From assembly GCA_031289315.1 (NCBI GenBank), contig JAITPR010000046.1, forward strand, positions 1 to 59,655: a stretch of DNA of 59,655 nucleotides, given 5' to 3'. Source of the DNA: Clostridiaceae bacterium (GTDB taxonomy: Bacteria; Bacillota; Clostridia; Christensenellales; CAG-917). The notes beneath the pieces are model-generated. The model was given only the letters and a program-made list of their open reading frames with translations. It was not told the DNA's origin and ran no database searches. A program made the translations under genes and the position numbers. Positions 52,522 to 59,655 of the stretch are shown here, piece after piece; within the stretch, counting starts at the first letter, position 1; each line of letters opens with the position of its first letter.

Positions 52522-53106
52522 TTAACGCATGTTTTTAATCCGTTCTTTTAACAATTCTTTCAATTGTTCTTTTAATTGCGCTTTCATTTCTTGTTTTGTC
52601 GGAGGCTCAGTTGTGAAGCTTTCTTGCAATTTTCCGCTCACATCGTCGGCAATATCCGCGAACCTATTGAATATCTCAATAAATTGCCGCGTTTCCTCCT
52701 CACCGAACCTGTGGATTATTTCATTTAACGCATCGTCCACCTTTTTCTCGGCGCGCGCCAAAACCTCCGTACCCTTATCCGTAAGGGTTACCGTCAACTT
52801 ACGGCGGTTGCTTCTGTTGATTTCGCGCTCCACATATCCCTTTTTCTCCAAAACATGCAACATTCTTGAAATAGCCGGTTTAGTAACGTACAGCAGCTCC
52901 TGCATATCCGCTCCGCAGACGATTTCCTCCGACTCCAATCTGTTGGCGGCAAAGGACTTCAAACAAATCAATTCGCTCGGGCTGATGTTCAATTCCTCCA
53001 GTCCCACTCCGTCGCATGCGGACGGCAAACCCACCTTTCTAAAGCGGAAGATTGACCGTATCAGGCTCTCTTTTAATGCTTTTTCGTTTTCATTTTGATT
53101 ATCCAT
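52522..53106 (-). CDS. MarR-family transcriptional regulator
   Basis: A 194-aa winged-helix regulator. The DNA-binding part lies about 55-125: MQELLYVTKPAISRMLHVLE (helix-turn-helix) and REINRSNRRKLTVTLTDKG (wing), a MarR hallmark. The C-terminal 30 residues are a Lys/Glu/Gln-rich helix (KAQLKEQLKELLKERIKNMR). It heads the operon for the ABC exporter and most likely represses it in the absence of an inducing compound. AGGAGAAAA precedes the ATG. A strong promoter lies about 450 bp upstream (see the interleaved promoters), with repeats in between. Confidence 0.9.
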   Translation of the reverse strand: MDNQNENEKALKESLIRSIFRFRKVGLPSACDGVGLEELNISPSELICLKSFAANRLESEEIVCGADMQELLYVTKPAISRMLHVLEKKGYVEREINRSNRRKLTVTLTDKGTEVLARAEKKVDDALNEIIHRFGEEETRQFIEIFNRFADIADDVSGKLQESFTTEPPTKQEMKAQLKEQLKELLKERIKNMR

Positions 53107-53550
53107 AGTATTTTCTCCTTGTTTTTTAGGGTGTGTACAATCTGCGGCGTCGCCTTGCTACGCAACAAAATATTTTGCCGCCGCGAACTACCCGCACCCT
53201 TTATATTTTGATATATTCCGCCTTACTTTCCGTGCTACAGCTCCGTACATTTTGCCGCCGCGAACTGTCCACACCCTTTATATTTTGATATATTCCGCCT
53301 TACTTTTCGTGCTACAGCTCCGTACGTAAAGCGGGTACGGGACTCCGTAATAGCAAAATATTTTTAGGCGGTTTTAGACCAAAAAAAGCCGAAAAGATCT
53401 TTTTTACCCAGCAAGTCGTCGCCATTAAGTGTACACGCCATGTTTGGCGTTGTTAGTTACGCAGGCAACAATTGACTGGTTAACCGTGATGCCGAATATG
53501 CCGATATTTGGCGTTATTAGTTAAACACGCAACAGTTGACTGGTTAACTA
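53107..53550. repeat. Dispersed element copies E and F plus tandem duplications
   Basis: Copy E spans about 53130-53200 (GGGTGTGTACAATCTGCGGC ... CCGCACCC) and continues with a partial repeat to 53276. A 77-bp direct duplication containing TTATATTTTGATATATTCCG runs 53201-53330. Copy F (about 53335-53430) carries the GGTTTTAGACC block and the right end GCAAGTCGTCGCCATTAAGTGTACAC. Two copies of a 65-bp block with GTTGACTGGTTAAC follow (53470-53550). No gene. Confidence 0.6.
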
Positions 53551-53555
53551 TTGTG

Positions 53556-53592
53556 TTGACAATATTATATGGGGCAATAATATGGTTGTCAA
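53556..53592. promoter_or_regulatory. Two interleaved divergent promoters in one dyad
   Basis: Leftward: TTGACA (53592-53587), 17-bp spacer, TATAAT (53569-53564). Rightward: TTGACA (53556-53561), 16-bp spacer, TAATAT (53578-53583). The two occupy the same 37 bp within an inverted repeat GTTGACAA/TTGTCAAC. The leftward one could serve the marR operon, the rightward one asnB. A dimeric repressor such as the MarR protein could bind the dyad; that is inference. Confidence 0.6.
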
Positions 53593-54178
53593 CTGAATTT
53601 AAAAAATATATTATCAAACTTTTTCGTAAAGTTTGCGCAAAAACAACCTTTGCGGCTTTAGAATTAATCATTGCTTAACCGTTTTATATCAAGTTTTTGC
53701 CTAAAAAACAGCCTTTTTACACGGTTTTTTCGCTAGATATTATCATGGTTTTCACGTAGAAAACAGCCTTTTTACACAGTTTTTTTCGCTAGATATTTTA
53801 AAAGTTTTTGTGAAAACAAGACCGTGTCCGCCTTTAGCGCATATCATATTATGTAAAAGGGATGCGGACAAATCCGCGGTGACAAACTATTTTCGGGCTA
53901 TTTTTAAGGATAAATTTGCCTGAAATACCCGTACGTAACGGCGTTATGTATGGACATTTCAGGCGGTTTTAGACCCAAAAGAGCCTTGAAGATTTGCGTA
54001 GCAAGACGATGTCTAACGCATTTGCAAGCAAGTATGTACGCAAAAGAGCTGTCTAGATACGGGCGAATACCCCACATTTGGCACATTTGCAAGCAAATAT
54101 GTACGCAAAATAGCCGTGAGAATTTGCGCAGCAAGCCGTCAACGAGGTTTGTCCATACCCTAAAAAGGAGCATTTTTT
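53593..54178. repeat. Tandem duplications and dispersed element copy G
   Basis: Two copies of a block with AAAACAGCCTTTTTACAC and TTTCGCTAGATATT lie at about 53705-53800 (spacing about 63 bp). Copy G of the dispersed element spans about 53858-54163: left GATGCGGACAAATCCGCGGTG, inner hairpin CCTGAAAT...ATTTCAGG around 53920-53970, right GCAAGCCGTCAACGAGGTTTGTCCATACCC. It also carries an internal duplication of CATTTGCAAGCAA(A/G)TATGTACGC. No gene was seen. Confidence 0.6.
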
Positions 54179-56044
54179 ATGTGCGGAATTGCCGGCTTTA
54201 TAAACGATACAGAGCTTTACTCACGGGACAGGGAGACCGCTTTAAATATGTTGCGGACCTTGACCCCGCGCGGTCCGGACGAAAACGGAATTTACACCGG
54301 CAAAAACGCCTGCCTCGTGCATACGCGTTTGGCGGTTGTGGACCTTGAACACGGCAAACAGCCGCTCATTCAGAACACCGCGGACGGCGACGTGGTTTTG
54401 GTATACAATGGGGAGCTATACAACACGGCGGAAATAAAATCCGAATTGACCTCCTTAGGTGCCGCGTTTAAGGGATACGGAGACACCGAAGCCGTGTTGC
54501 AAGCCTACATGTATTGGGGGGAGGACTGCGTCCTTAAATTCAACGGAATTTTCGCGTTTGCGGTGTACGACGGGCGAAGCGGCAAGCTGTTTGCGGCACG
54601 CGACCGCGCCGGCGTAAAACCGTTTTTCTACACGGAGCGAAGCGGCACATTCGTATTCGGCTCCGAACTCAAAGCATTGCTCGCCCACCCGCTCGTAAAG
54701 CCGGAGATAGACGCGGACGGCATAGCCGAAATTATGTTGCTGGGACCGGGACGTACGCCGGGAAGCGGTGTTTTTAAGGGCGTTTTCGAACTTAAACCCG
54801 GTTTCCGCGCCATTTACGCCAACGGACATCTTAGGACAGAACGCTATTTTTATCTTGCCGCCGCGCCGCATAACGAAAGCTTTGAGGATACCGTGCGGCA
54901 TGTGCGGTTTCTCGTGTCCGACGCCATAAAACGGCAAACCGTTTCCGATGTCCCCTTATGCTCGTTTCTCTCCGGCGGGCTGGACTCAAGCATTATAGCC
55001 GCACTCTCCGGCGTCAAGCAAACCTTCTCCGTCGGCTACGCCGAAAATGAAAAGTATTTTGCTCCCGGCAAATTTCAGCCGGACAGCGACGATAAATACA
55101 TAGCCCTTATGACCGAATTTTTGGGTACCGAACACCGCTCCGTTCTTTTGGAAAGCCGTGAACTTGCGGACGCGCTCTACACCGCCGTCGACGCGCGCGA
55201 CCTACCCGGTATGGCGGACGTGGACTCCTCTCTGCTGCTCTTCTGCCGCGAGGTAAGAAAATACGCCACCGTCGCCCTATCCGGAGAATGCGCCGACGAG
55301 GTTTTCGGCGGTTACCCGTGGTACCGCGATAAAACTATACGCGATACCGACGGCTTTCCTTGGTCGCAATCCACCGCTTACCGCGCTTCGTTTCTTCAAG
55401 AAGGCATTATAACGGGTGCCGTCACGCACCGCTCAAGCGGAAAATTTACCGGCTCACCCCGCCTTAAAAAAAGCGGCGCGCCGCATTCGTACGTAGACGG
55501 AAAGTACCGCGCCGCAATTGCCGCCGCATCTAAAAATGCCTCCGACGACGTGGACGAGGCGCGTATGAAAGAAATGTATAACCTAAATTACTACTGGTTT
55601 ATGCAAACTCTGCTTGACCGGAAAGACCGTATGAGCATGTATTCCTCTCTTGAGGTGCGCGTGCCTTTCTGCGACCACCGCATAACTCAATATCTCTATA
55701 ACGTGCCTTGGGAATTTAAGGACTATAACGGACGCGAAAAGGGTCTGCTCCGCTACGCCGTAAAGGGCGTCCTGCCCGACGAAATCCTAAGCCGCAAAAA
55801 AAGCCCCTACCCTAAAACACATCACCCCGAATACTTAAAAATCGTGTCCGAACGCCTTTCCGCGCTCTTAGACGCCCACGACGCCCCCCTCTGGAAAATC
55901 GTCAAACCCGACGCCGCACGCGCCCTCCTATCCGACAACCGCGCTACCCCGTGGTACGGACAACTCATGACTTCGCCGCAAACTGTAGCATATTTGCTAC
56001 AGGTTAACTACTGGTTGGAGAAGTTTAAAATCACTTTGGTTTAA
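54179..56044 (+). CDS. asnB: Asparagine synthetase (glutamine-hydrolysing)
   Basis: A 621-aa enzyme making asparagine from aspartate, ATP and glutamine. The N-terminal Ntn amidotransferase begins MCGIAGF, with catalytic Cys2 exposed after Met removal, and has RLAVVDLEHGKQPL and VYNGELYN. The synthetase half has the pyrophosphatase loop SGGLDSS (about 263-269), ALSGECADEVFGGYPWY and LEVRVPFCDH. Length is near other Bacillota AsnB proteins. AAAAGGAG lies 8 nt before the ATG. Single gene; a rightward promoter may be the one at 53.56 kb. A 36-bp perfect palindrome follows. Confidence 0.95.
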   Translation: MCGIAGFINDTELYSRDRETALNMLRTLTPRGPDENGIYTGKNACLVHTRLAVVDLEHGKQPLIQNTADGDVVLVYNGELYNTAEIKSELTSLGAAFKGYGDTEAVLQAYMYWGEDCVLKFNGIFAFAVYDGRSGKLFAARDRAGVKPFFYTERSGTFVFGSELKALLAHPLVKPEIDADGIAEIMLLGPGRTPGSGVFKGVFELKPGFRAIYANGHLRTERYFYLAAAPHNESFEDTVRHVRFLVSDAIKRQTVSDVPLCSFLSGGLDSSIIAALSGVKQTFSVGYAENEKYFAPGKFQPDSDDKYIALMTEFLGTEHRSVLLESRELADALYTAVDARDLPGMADVDSSLLLFCREVRKYATVALSGECADEVFGGYPWYRDKTIRDTDGFPWSQSTAYRASFLQEGIITGAVTHRSSGKFTGSPRLKKSGAPHSYVDGKYRAAIAAASKNASDDVDEARMKEMYNLNYYWFMQTLLDRKDRMSMYSSLEVRVPFCDHRITQYLYNVPWEFKDYNGREKGLLRYAVKGVLPDEILSRKKSPYPKTHHPEYLKIVSERLSALLDAHDAPLWKIVKPDAARALLSDNRATPWYGQLMTSPQTVAYLLQVNYWLEKFKITLV

Positions 56045-56110
56045 GGGAAGAGATTACGTGAGCAAACGGAGTTGCCTAGAAGCGGTTGCTTTAATAGCGT
56101 ATTTCGCCCC

Positions 56111-56146
56111 CCTTAGCGGCGTACGGCATGCCGTACGCCGCTAAGG
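56111..56146. terminator. 36-bp perfect palindrome between convergent genes
   Basis: CCTTAGCGGCGTACGGCA and its exact complement meet with no loop, and flanking GCCC/GGGC extends the stem. There is no T run. It lies between the asnB stop and the end of a convergent small gene, so it could act as a bidirectional transcription barrier or RNA 3'-end stabiliser, or be a mobile palindrome. Confidence 0.5.
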
Positions 56147-56159
56147 AGGGCATCAGAAG

Positions 56160-56468
56160 TTACGTTTCGCTTTTAAACGTTGATTTGACAACGGTCGCTT
56201 TGCCGCCCACCGCTTCTATTTTATGCGCTAACTCGGTTGCTTCCGCTTCGGTTAGGGTACTGGCAATTACGGACGGTGCGTGAATTACATAAGAAACTAC
56301 TTTCGTCAAACTTTTTTCCATATTGTACTCAAAAACAATTTCCGCCAAAGCGCCCATTATCGTAGTGTTTTCCACTTTTTCAAGCACAACGGAAAAAAGT
56401 CCGTTTTTTACGCTGCCTTGTAAAAAGTTCTTTACATGATTGTTAAACTTAAAATTGTTAGTTTCCAT
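56160..56468 (-). CDS. Small protein with ribosomal L7/L12 C-terminal-like fold
   Basis: A 102-aa soluble protein. The C-terminal part (about 55-95: VVSYVIHAPSVIASTLTEAE, then ELAHKIEAVGGKATVV) follows the pattern of the L7/L12 C-terminal domain, where a helix beginning with an acidic-Ala run is followed by 'GG/GA-KA-x-V'. The N-terminal 40 residues are unassigned. Function unknown; such small L7/L12-C-like proteins occur outside ribosomes. It diverges from the XRE regulator gene, with about 110 bp between the two starts. A weak AAAGG precedes the ATG. Confidence 0.55.
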   Translation of the reverse strand: METNNFKFNNHVKNFLQGSVKNGLFSVVLEKVENTTIMGALAEIVFEYNMEKSLTKVVSYVIHAPSVIASTLTEAEATELAHKIEAVGGKATVVKSTFKSET

Positions 56469-56579
56469 AGCCTTTACTTAATTTAAGTACTCCCTGAAGT
56501 TAGTAGTTAATATTATATTACTAACAAATACTGCTAATGTCAACGCATATAACCTATTTTTTCGTATAATCTAGTGGCA

Positions 56580-56897
56580 ATGATAGAAAAAAGATTAAAA
56601 GAATTACGTTTATATGCTGGACTTACTCAAAAAGCGGTTGCAGAAGAAGTAGGTATTTCATCAAACGGATACGCAAATTGGGAACAAGGTAAATCCGAAC
56701 CGGATATTGAATGCATAATCCGGCTGTGTTCTGTATTTCAGATTACCGCCGACGAACTGTTAGGCATGGACGTCCATGACTCTATCGTAAAATTAAAGCC
56801 TAAGTCGGATATTGAAGAGTTGTTTAATAAGCTTTCGCCGTCATCAAAGAACATGGCTTTAGGTTATATTCAAGCCCTAGTCGATAAAGAAAAATGA
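56580..56897 (+). CDS. XRE-family transcriptional regulator
   Basis: A 105-aa DNA-binding protein. Residues 1-60 form the helix-turn-helix: IEKRLKELRLYAGLTQKAVA, then EEVGISSNGYANWEQGKSEP and ELLGMD. The short C-terminal part (KSDIEELFNKLSPSSKNMAL) is a helical tail of the sort used for dimerisation. The ATG is chosen over a GTG two codons earlier because TATAAT (56565-56570) lies 9 nt before the ATG, placing the expected transcript start after the GTG. No Shine-Dalgarno. It probably controls itself and the divergent small gene. Confidence 0.8.
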   Translation: MIEKRLKELRLYAGLTQKAVAEEVGISSNGYANWEQGKSEPDIECIIRLCSVFQITADELLGMDVHDSIVKLKPKSDIEELFNKLSPSSKNMALGYIQALVDKEK

Positions 56898-56904
56898 TAA
56901 TATC

Positions 56905-57085
56905 TTTTGGGGACGGCTTTTGCAATTGTAATAAGTAGCCGTTTAATTTCCCCTATGGCATTTTATTGTCAAGGACAAGCGGGAGGGATAAATAGCGTAG
57001 CGTTTTATGCTCACGCCCTTGACAAGAACGCCTTTGTATAATTGCCGTTAGGCGGACGGCAGAATTCGCCGTCCGCCCTTTTTTA
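56905..57085 (+). ncRNA. Candidate structured RNA or structured 3' UTR with terminator
   Basis: Three helices can be drawn. Helix 1: GGGG + ACGGCT (56909-56918) with AGCCGT (56937-56942) and CCCC (56950-56953). Helix 2: TTGTCAAGG (56966-56974) with CCTTGACAA (57017-57025), extended inward by GCG/CGC, GAG/CTC and ATAAA/TTTAT. Helix 3 is an intrinsic terminator (57051-57084): GGCGGACGGC, loop, GCCGTCCGCC, then TTTTTT. GCAATTGTA (56922-56930) could also pair with TATAATTGC near 57037-57045. No promoter of its own is obvious, so it may be the 3' UTR of the XRE gene. Confidence 0.4.
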
Positions 57086-57302
57086 GGACAAACAAAGCGG
57101 AGGTTTAGGACAAACTTTATAAGGGCTTTACCTTATGTGCGTTGCGTGGGAGTGTGACGGCAATGTGAAGGTACCGATTATGCGGTATCCGCTCTGTTTT
57201 ATACGCGTTGCGTGGAAGTGTGACGTAAGAGTTTTCGCACCTATAAGGGGACCTTTCGACTTTGCGCTTCGCGCGCCGCTCAAGGTGACATCGGGGGAAA
57301 AT
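57086..57302. other. Intergenic with duplicated block
   Basis: GCGTTGCGTGGGAGTGTGACG and GCGTTGCGTGGAAGTGTGACG occur about 65 bp apart. CGCTCAAGGTGACATCGGGG leads into the 32-bp array and resembles sequence near 14.06 kb. No gene. Confidence 0.45.
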
Positions 57303-57655
57303 CCGCTCCTATTTTGTGCGACAGGATAAATAACCCACTCCCATTTTGTGTGACAGGATAAATAACCCTCTCCTATTTTGTGCGACAGGATAAATAACCC
57401 TCTCCTATTTTGTGCGACAGGATAAATAATCCACTCCTATTTTGTGCGACAGGATAAATAACCCACTCCTATTTTGTGCGACAGGATAAATAACCCTCTC
57501 CTATTTTATGCGACAGGATAAATAACCCTCTCCTATTTTGTGCGACAGGATAAATAACCCACTCCTATTTTGTGTGACAGGATAAATAACCCTCTCCTAT
57601 TTTGTGTGACAGGATAAATAACCCTCTCCTATTTTGTGTGACAGGATAAAGAAGC
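57303..57655. repeat. 32-bp minisatellite, 11 copies
   Basis: The unit reads TCCTATTTTGTGCGACAGGA followed by TAAATAACCCTC, and is repeated head to tail without spacers. Variants differ at CTC/CAC, TGCG/TGTG and a few single bases. The absence of unique spacers rules out CRISPR. Single related copies lie at about 14085 and 35205. Confidence 0.9.
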
Positions 57656-57725
57656 GCTTCACATGCGGTTCGGCTTTCTAAGTTTAGGCGGTTCGGCTGT
57701 TTTAAGTTTAAGCGGTTTCGATTTT

Positions 57726-58301
57726 TTAAGTTTCGTAGGTTTTTAGGATGCTTTCGGCGACGGCGCGGCGGGAAATACGGAGGTTCATAGCCTGTTTTTC
57801 GATGTGTTTGTGGGCTTGTTCTTCGCTCATCTTGAGTTTTTCGATAAGGGTTAGTTTGGCGCGGTCTATTATTTTTAGTTCTTCGATTTTAACTTCAAGC
57901 TTCTTTTTATCCTTCTCCAAATTCATGTAGCGTTGTTTGGACGCCACACAAAAACGAAGCGCCTTTTCAAACAGTTTCTCGTTGATTGGTTTGGAAATTA
58001 CGAAAATGCCGGACGGCTCTAAGGCTTGCACAAACGCCTCTTCTTGTTTTGCCGCCACCACCGCGACCACGCCGCAGCTGTAGTTGTTAACGACAAACAG
58101 CGCTAAGTCCTCGCCGATTTCATCGGCAATGGGCATGTCTATAAGGCAAACGCTGCAATCGAAACCGGCAAGCAATTTCTTAACGTCCTCGGCGCTTTCC
58201 GCCGCCATTACGTTTTTGAAGCCCTGTGAAGAAAGAAAAGCAAGCATTGCTTCCTTATGTCCCACGGATTTTGTGGCTAAAATAATTAAGCCCATGTTCA
58301 T
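57726..58301 (-). CDS. ANTAR-domain response regulator
   Basis: A 191-aa regulator. The receiver-like domain (1-115) has a phosphoacceptor candidate in VCLIDMPIADEIGEDL (Asp near 55) and a Lys in FVISKP (about 103). A coiled linker leads to the C-terminal ANTAR RNA-binding domain (about 143-188: IDRAKLTLIEKLKMSEEQAH and NLRISRRAVAESIL). ANTAR proteins bind paired hairpins in mRNA leaders and prevent termination, commonly of nitrogen-assimilation genes. It lies downstream of the GXGXG glutamate-synthase-like gene on the same strand, 320 bp apart, which fits that role. AAAAGG precedes the ATG. Confidence 0.85.
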   Translation of the reverse strand: MNMGLIILATKSVGHKEAMLAFLSSQGFKNVMAAESAEDVKKLLAGFDCSVCLIDMPIADEIGEDLALFVVNNYSCGVVAVVAAKQEEAFVQALEPSGIFVISKPINEKLFEKALRFCVASKQRYMNLEKDKKKLEVKIEELKIIDRAKLTLIEKLKMSEEQAHKHIEKQAMNLRISRRAVAESILKTYET

Positions 58302-58621
58302 GCTTTTTACCTTTTTTATTCCTTTTGCAACGGCTAGCTGACAGATTATGATTTTATTCTATTTCGGAACACCCGCGCATAGCGCGCTCCGCTCCGGGTA
58401 ATACTCGGCAACATATGCCAGTTATGCGTGCATGTGAACATTCCGGGGAGTGAGCACAAAACCGAAAACGAGCAGATTTTAGACGAATTTGGCGTATGGG
58501 TCAAGGCATTTTCGACGACGCGTAGCAACGCTACGTTAGGAGAAAATAACGCCGACCCGCGCCGAATGCGGCAAAATATGCCGTTTGCGCGTGCATGTGA
58601 ACATTCCCTAACCCTAAAAGA
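58302..58621. repeat. Intergenic with dispersed element-like copy H
   Basis: Two near-direct 34-bp repeats ending GCGTGCATGTGAACATTCC (58426-58444 and 58589-58607) bound an interior with ATTTTAGAC, GGTCAAGGCATTTTCGACGAC and the hairpin ACGCGTAGCAACGCTACGTT. The interior resembles the core of the dispersed inverted-repeat element; the outer ends differ. Confidence 0.45.
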
Positions 58622-59350
58622 CTAGTTGTGCGTATACATCATGCGGTACGGGCTGTGGGAGTTGGGGGTTAACTTCAAGAAGCTGTGATTTATAACAGCA
58701 TTAAAGTCAAGCCCGAATTTTTCGGCGAACTCACGAATGTGGTGTTTGATGCCATTCAGTTCGTCTTCGGTCGCCGGAATTGCGGAAATCTGTTGCGGGA
58801 GATAATCCGGTATCTCGTCGCATCTGATGTAAATACAGCCGCCGTGCATACCAGTGGCGCAACCGTAACCCACCTTGTTTTTGTCGTTGTTAAGACCAAG
58901 CACAATGATGAGTCCTCCCGCCTGATACTCTCCCAAAAAGCTTCCCGCACTGCCGCCTACGACGAGTACTGGCGATTTATTTTGGTAGGCTTTCATATGT
59001 ATGCCGGAACGGTAGCCGGTGTTGCCGCGTATGAAAATTTTCCCGCCGCGCATGCCGTAGCCGACGGCGTCGCCACAATTGCCGTAGATAACTATTTGTC
59101 CGTCGTTCATGGTATCGCCGGTAGCGTCCTGTGCGTTGCCGTGGACGGAAATGGTTCCTCCGTCAAGGTAGGCGCCCATAGCGTTGCCGGGAATGCCGTT
59201 GATGACAATGTTCTTGCCTTTCTCGGCGCCCACGCCTATGTAGCGTTCGCCGCAACAGGCGTCTATTTCGACGGCTTCGCCAATGGGGACGGCGCGAACC
59301 GCCTCGTTAAGCGCCTTATAATCGGCATAATTTTTCGCGTTAAGTTTCAT
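58622..59350 (-). CDS. GXGXG protein, glutamate synthase alpha domain 3-like
   Basis: A 242-aa free-standing homologue of the C-terminal GXGXG beta-helix domain of glutamate synthase (GltB). The repeats show as GAYLDGGTISVHGNAQDATGD, NDGQIVIYGNCGDAVGYGMR and RGGKIFIRGNTGYRSGI, with VVGGSAGSFLGEYQAGGLII and GTGMHGGCIYIR-type sequence (ATGMHGGCIYIR). In many clostridia GltB is split into separate domain genes beside glutamine synthetase and ANTAR genes; this is probably one piece, with the others beyond the right edge. AGAGGGA lies 6 nt before the ATG (a TTG just upstream is less likely). Confidence 0.88.
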   Translation of the reverse strand: MKLNAKNYADYKALNEAVRAVPIGEAVEIDACCGERYIGVGAEKGKNIVINGIPGNAMGAYLDGGTISVHGNAQDATGDTMNDGQIVIYGNCGDAVGYGMRGGKIFIRGNTGYRSGIHMKAYQNKSPVLVVGGSAGSFLGEYQAGGLIIVLGLNNDKNKVGYGCATGMHGGCIYIRCDEIPDYLPQQISAIPATEDELNGIKHHIREFAEKFGLDFNAVINHSFLKLTPNSHSPYRMMYTHN

Positions 59351-59655
59351 CAAAATCCCTCTCGGACGGACGCTTGCGCCGCCACTAAAAGTGTTTTATT
59401 AGGGTTTATGGGTTGTTTTTGCATGTTTAACGAGCTTTGTGGATTTCAACCGCAGAGCGGTTGCGCACCGTAAAATTGTGAAGACAACTTCTTGCGTCCT
59501 ATGTGTAGGACTCAAAGGTGCGGGGACAAATCCCGGAAAAGGGGTGAATGCCCTTTAGGGCAGAGGGGGAAACTCGGCGAAGCGCTAGCGGAGCGTGTGT
59601 CCCCCTCAAACCGAACACAATAAAAAATCTTGATTTTTTATTGTGTGAGGAAGCG
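59351..59655. other. Leader and intergenic end of window with hairpins
   Basis: Contains the hairpin CAACCGC-AGA-GCGGTTG (59447-59463), a TCCTATGTGTAGGA hairpin (about 59497-59510), TGCCCTTTAGGGCA (about 59548-59561) and a GC-rich block that pairs AGGGGGA with TCCCCCT. A leader regulated by ANTAR could lie here, since ANTAR proteins bind paired hairpins, but I cannot match a consensus. No gene was recognised. Confidence 0.4.
59615..59646. terminator. Bidirectional terminator at window end
   Basis: ACACAATAAAAAATC pairs perfectly with GATTTTTTATTGTGT around TT. A/T tracts inside the stem make it suitable for either strand. Confidence 0.6.

Noticed and set aside
57303..57655. CRISPR array
   Set aside because: Units are contiguous 32-bp copies without unique spacers, and no cas genes are nearby.
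58685..59473. 262-codon plus-strand frame opposite the GXGXG gene
   Set aside because: Complement of a strongly supported coding sequence; Val/Ala-rich without family resemblance or start signal.
59400..59560. Glutamine riboswitch upstream of the GXGXG gene
   Set aside because: Hairpins are present, but I could not find the conserved core of the glnA or downstream-peptide motif; left as an unclassified leader.

Overview
The window reads as a chromosomal segment of an uncultured, low-to-mid GC Bacillota, most likely an anaerobic Clostridia lineage. The basis is AddAB rather than RecBCD, a bacterial-type ProS with an editing insertion, a clostridial MarR plus heterodimeric ABC exporter operon, an ANTAR regulator beside a free-standing glutamate-synthase GXGXG subunit, TrkA/TrkH potassium uptake, BspA-type leucine-rich repeats and Gram-positive lipoprotein signals. 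No species assignment is attempted.

Layout. 0-2.3 kb: repeat-rich edge, a small hypothetical gene and a Cof-type HAD phosphatase whose start region is repeated five times. 2.4-12.4 kb (minus strand): acidic membrane protein, addB-addA recombination operon, lipoprotein. 12.8-18.0 kb: AT-rich accessory island with an HNH endonuclease, an esterase, fused remnants of a helicase and an IS30-type transposase, and a three-gene envelope operon of unknown function. 19.1-24.8 kb: MDR dehydrogenase without zinc ligands, tRNA-Ser, sugar-type MFS symporter, ferritin-like protein, DUF45 metallopeptidase. 24.9-31.0 kb: two unusual large proteins, an RNA-polymerase-alpha-CTD-like/WG-repeat fusion and a membrane-anchored NACHT ATPase with leucine-rich repeats (bacterial NLR-like). 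31.2-39.1 kb: exported beta-propeller/SH3 protein abutting trkH, convergent trkA, and a radical SAM/zinc-ribbon pair. 39.2-46.8 kb: proS, GH13 glucosidase, PHP phosphoesterase, pyrG, tRNA-Leu and tRNA-Gly. 47-56 kb: metallophosphatase, MarR-ABC-ABC operon, a repeat-dense spacer with interleaved divergent promoters, asnB. 56-59.6 kb: small L7/L12-C-like protein, XRE regulator with a structured RNA-like 3' region, an 11-copy 32-bp minisatellite, ANTAR regulator and GXGXG protein at the edge of a nitrogen-assimilation cluster.

The most striking points are: (i) a NACHT-LRR protein that is a credible bacterial innate-immunity (bNACHT-like) candidate; (ii) the alphaCTD-like/WG-repeat protein; (iii) several genes whose strong promoter -10 hexamer lies 6-9 bp from the ATG with no Shine-Dalgarno, pointing to leaderless or near-leaderless mRNAs beside ordinary SD-led genes; (iv) a dispersed intergenic element with terminal inverted repeats and a nested hairpin, in at least six places; (v) a recurring two-part palindrome/terminator module downstream of three unrelated genes. 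All coordinates and motifs were read by eye; family assignments are from motif recognition, not database searches.
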